NCBI RefSeq assembly: GCF_014844075.1
Contig: NZ_CP062165.1
Location: forward strand, 2,790,001-2,854,000
DNA length: 64,000 nucleotides
Source: Paenibacillus sp. JNUCC-31
GTDB lineage: Bacteria; Bacillota; Bacilli; Paenibacillales; Paenibacillaceae
Direction of reading: 5' to 3'
A program made the position numbers and the translations under genes. Of the stretch, positions 63,329 through 64,000 are shown piece by piece. How positions within the stretch are numbered: the stretch's first letter is position 1; every line of letters starts with the position of its first letter. The notes under the pieces were generated by a model. The model was given only the letters and a program-made list of their open reading frames with translations. It searched no databases and was not told the origin of the DNA.

Positions 63329-64000
63329 CTATTCCACAAGGACAAGCTTATCCTGCGGGAAAATCAGATTAACCCGCTGTCCGCTGAGATAAGGCGTCTC
63401 CATCTCCTGATTGGCTGTGAAGTCGCCAAGTTCTGTCTCAATGACGTACTGATAGCTGCGTCCAAGGTATGTGCTTACTTTGATAATACCTGGCAAAGCG
63501 TTCAACACTTCTGCAGAGGTATCTCCACTAACGATCAGATCATCCGGGCGAATCGCACCTTTGCGTGCACCGGGACGTGCCGTTCCAGGATGAGCTGTTG
63601 CGGTGAACAAACGACCTCCCGCTTTCAGCGTGATCACTTCTCCTGCATCACTGCGCTCTGCGAATTCAATAAAATTATGGAACCCGATAAACCGGGCTAC
63701 AAATTCCGTCGCCGGGTATTTGAAAATGGTTTCCGGGCGGTCGAGCTGCTCGACCACGCCTTTGTTCATAATCGCTACCTGATCCGAGATGGAGAAGCAC
63801 TCCTCCTGATCATGAGAGACATATAGCGTCGTGATGCCCAGCTCCTGCTGAATCCGGCGGATCTCGACCCGCATATTCAGTCGCAGGTTGGCATCCAGGT
63901 TACTGAGTGGTTCATCGAACAACAGCAAATCCGGTTCAATGACGAGTGCGCGGGCAATCGCCACACGCTGACGCTGTCCACCAGACAGTTCCTGCGGGAA
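63329..64000 (-). CDS. ABC transporter ATPase subunit (5' end cut by window edge)
   Basis: 224 residues are visible from the window edge, starting [19 protein letters not shown]. Walker [13 protein letters not shown], the switch His in YVSHDQEE and a C-terminal TOBE-like domain ([26 protein letters not shown]) place it in the PotA/CysA/UgpC importer class. The Walker A end lies outside. The substrate is unknown. It may be part of an operon with ade. Confidence 0.9.
   Translation of the reverse strand, partial: FPQELSGGQRQRVAIARALVIEPDLLLFDEPLSNLDANLRLNMRVEIRRIQQELGITTLYVSHDQEECFSISDQVAIMNKGVVEQLDRPETIFKYPATEFVARFIGFHNFIEFAERSDAGEVITLKAGGRLFTATAHPGTARPGARKGAIRPDDLIVSGDTSAEVLNALPGIIKVSTYLGRSYQYVIETELGDFTANQEMETPYLSGQRVNLIFPQDKLVLVE

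Noticed and set aside
1..64000. CRISPR arrays, insertion sequences, tRNA and rRNA genes, prophage genes
   Set aside because: None could be recognised on either strand.

Overview
The window looks like a chromosomal segment of a spore-forming Gram-positive bacterium of the Paenibacillus type. Evidence: a gerA/gerC/gerB-type nutrient germinant receptor operon, strong AGGAGG ribosome binding sites with frequent GTG and TTG starts, PerR/katA/Dps peroxide genes, a bacterial nitric oxide synthase, an anaerobic class III ribonucleotide reductase, and moderate GC with AT-richer insertions. No rRNA, tRNA, CRISPR array or transposase gene was seen.

Layout. 1-5.3 kb: a tubulin/FtsZ-like GTPase (cut by the left edge) and a membrane vWA protein on the minus strand, with a small membrane ORF and a zinc-ribbon membrane protein diverging from them. 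This is the most unusual gene set here. 5.4-14.6 kb: DEAD-box RNA helicase, SulP transporter, phasin-like/UbiB pair, ThuA-like/SDR pair, uroporphyrinogen-III synthase-like protein. 14.7-19.0 kb: germination operon in the order A-C-D-B. 19.2-20.9 kb: an AT-rich ABC exporter. 21-24.2 kb: pirin, and a BlaI/M56 peptidase/DoxX operon with a BlaI-type operator. 24.4-27.5 kb: katA, an atypical OmpR-type regulator and perR. 27.7-32.8 kb: diguanylate cyclase, aldo/keto reductase, LacI regulator, degenerate hybrid kinase. 33.3-35.7 kb: nrdDG. 35.8-40.6 kb: GH3 glycosidase and a FAD/Rieske oxidoreductase. 40.8-48.3 kb: PadR/HAAS/DUF4097 operon and assorted enzymes, regulators and transporters. 48.9-52.6 kb: potABCD. 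52.9-59.6 kb: HTH/TPR-like regulator, MFS, NUDIX, NOS, Dps, HAD. 59.8-61.2 kb: AT-rich AAA ATPase with a nuclease-like C-terminus. 61.4-64 kb: adenine deaminase and a truncated ABC ATPase.

How the parts work together. katA, perR and dps each carry a near-identical 15-bp PerR-type box (TTAGACTTRATCTAA class), so they form a visible peroxide regulon. nrdDG has an Fnr/Crp-type palindrome upstream. A GAAATCGTTTT motif occurs before the LacI gene and twice between the GH3 and FAD genes, which suggests common sugar control.

The most novel non-coding signal is a dispersed 192/193-bp element present twice (7418-7609 and 48601-48793). It has four 23-bp boxes of the form TAACGAA-N12-TAT: two direct copies 50 bp apart, a 46/47-bp centre, then two inverted copies 50 bp apart. 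Geometry is conserved while sequence between the boxes is not. A second, unrelated dispersed repeat (1901-2086 and 48343-48490) is also present.
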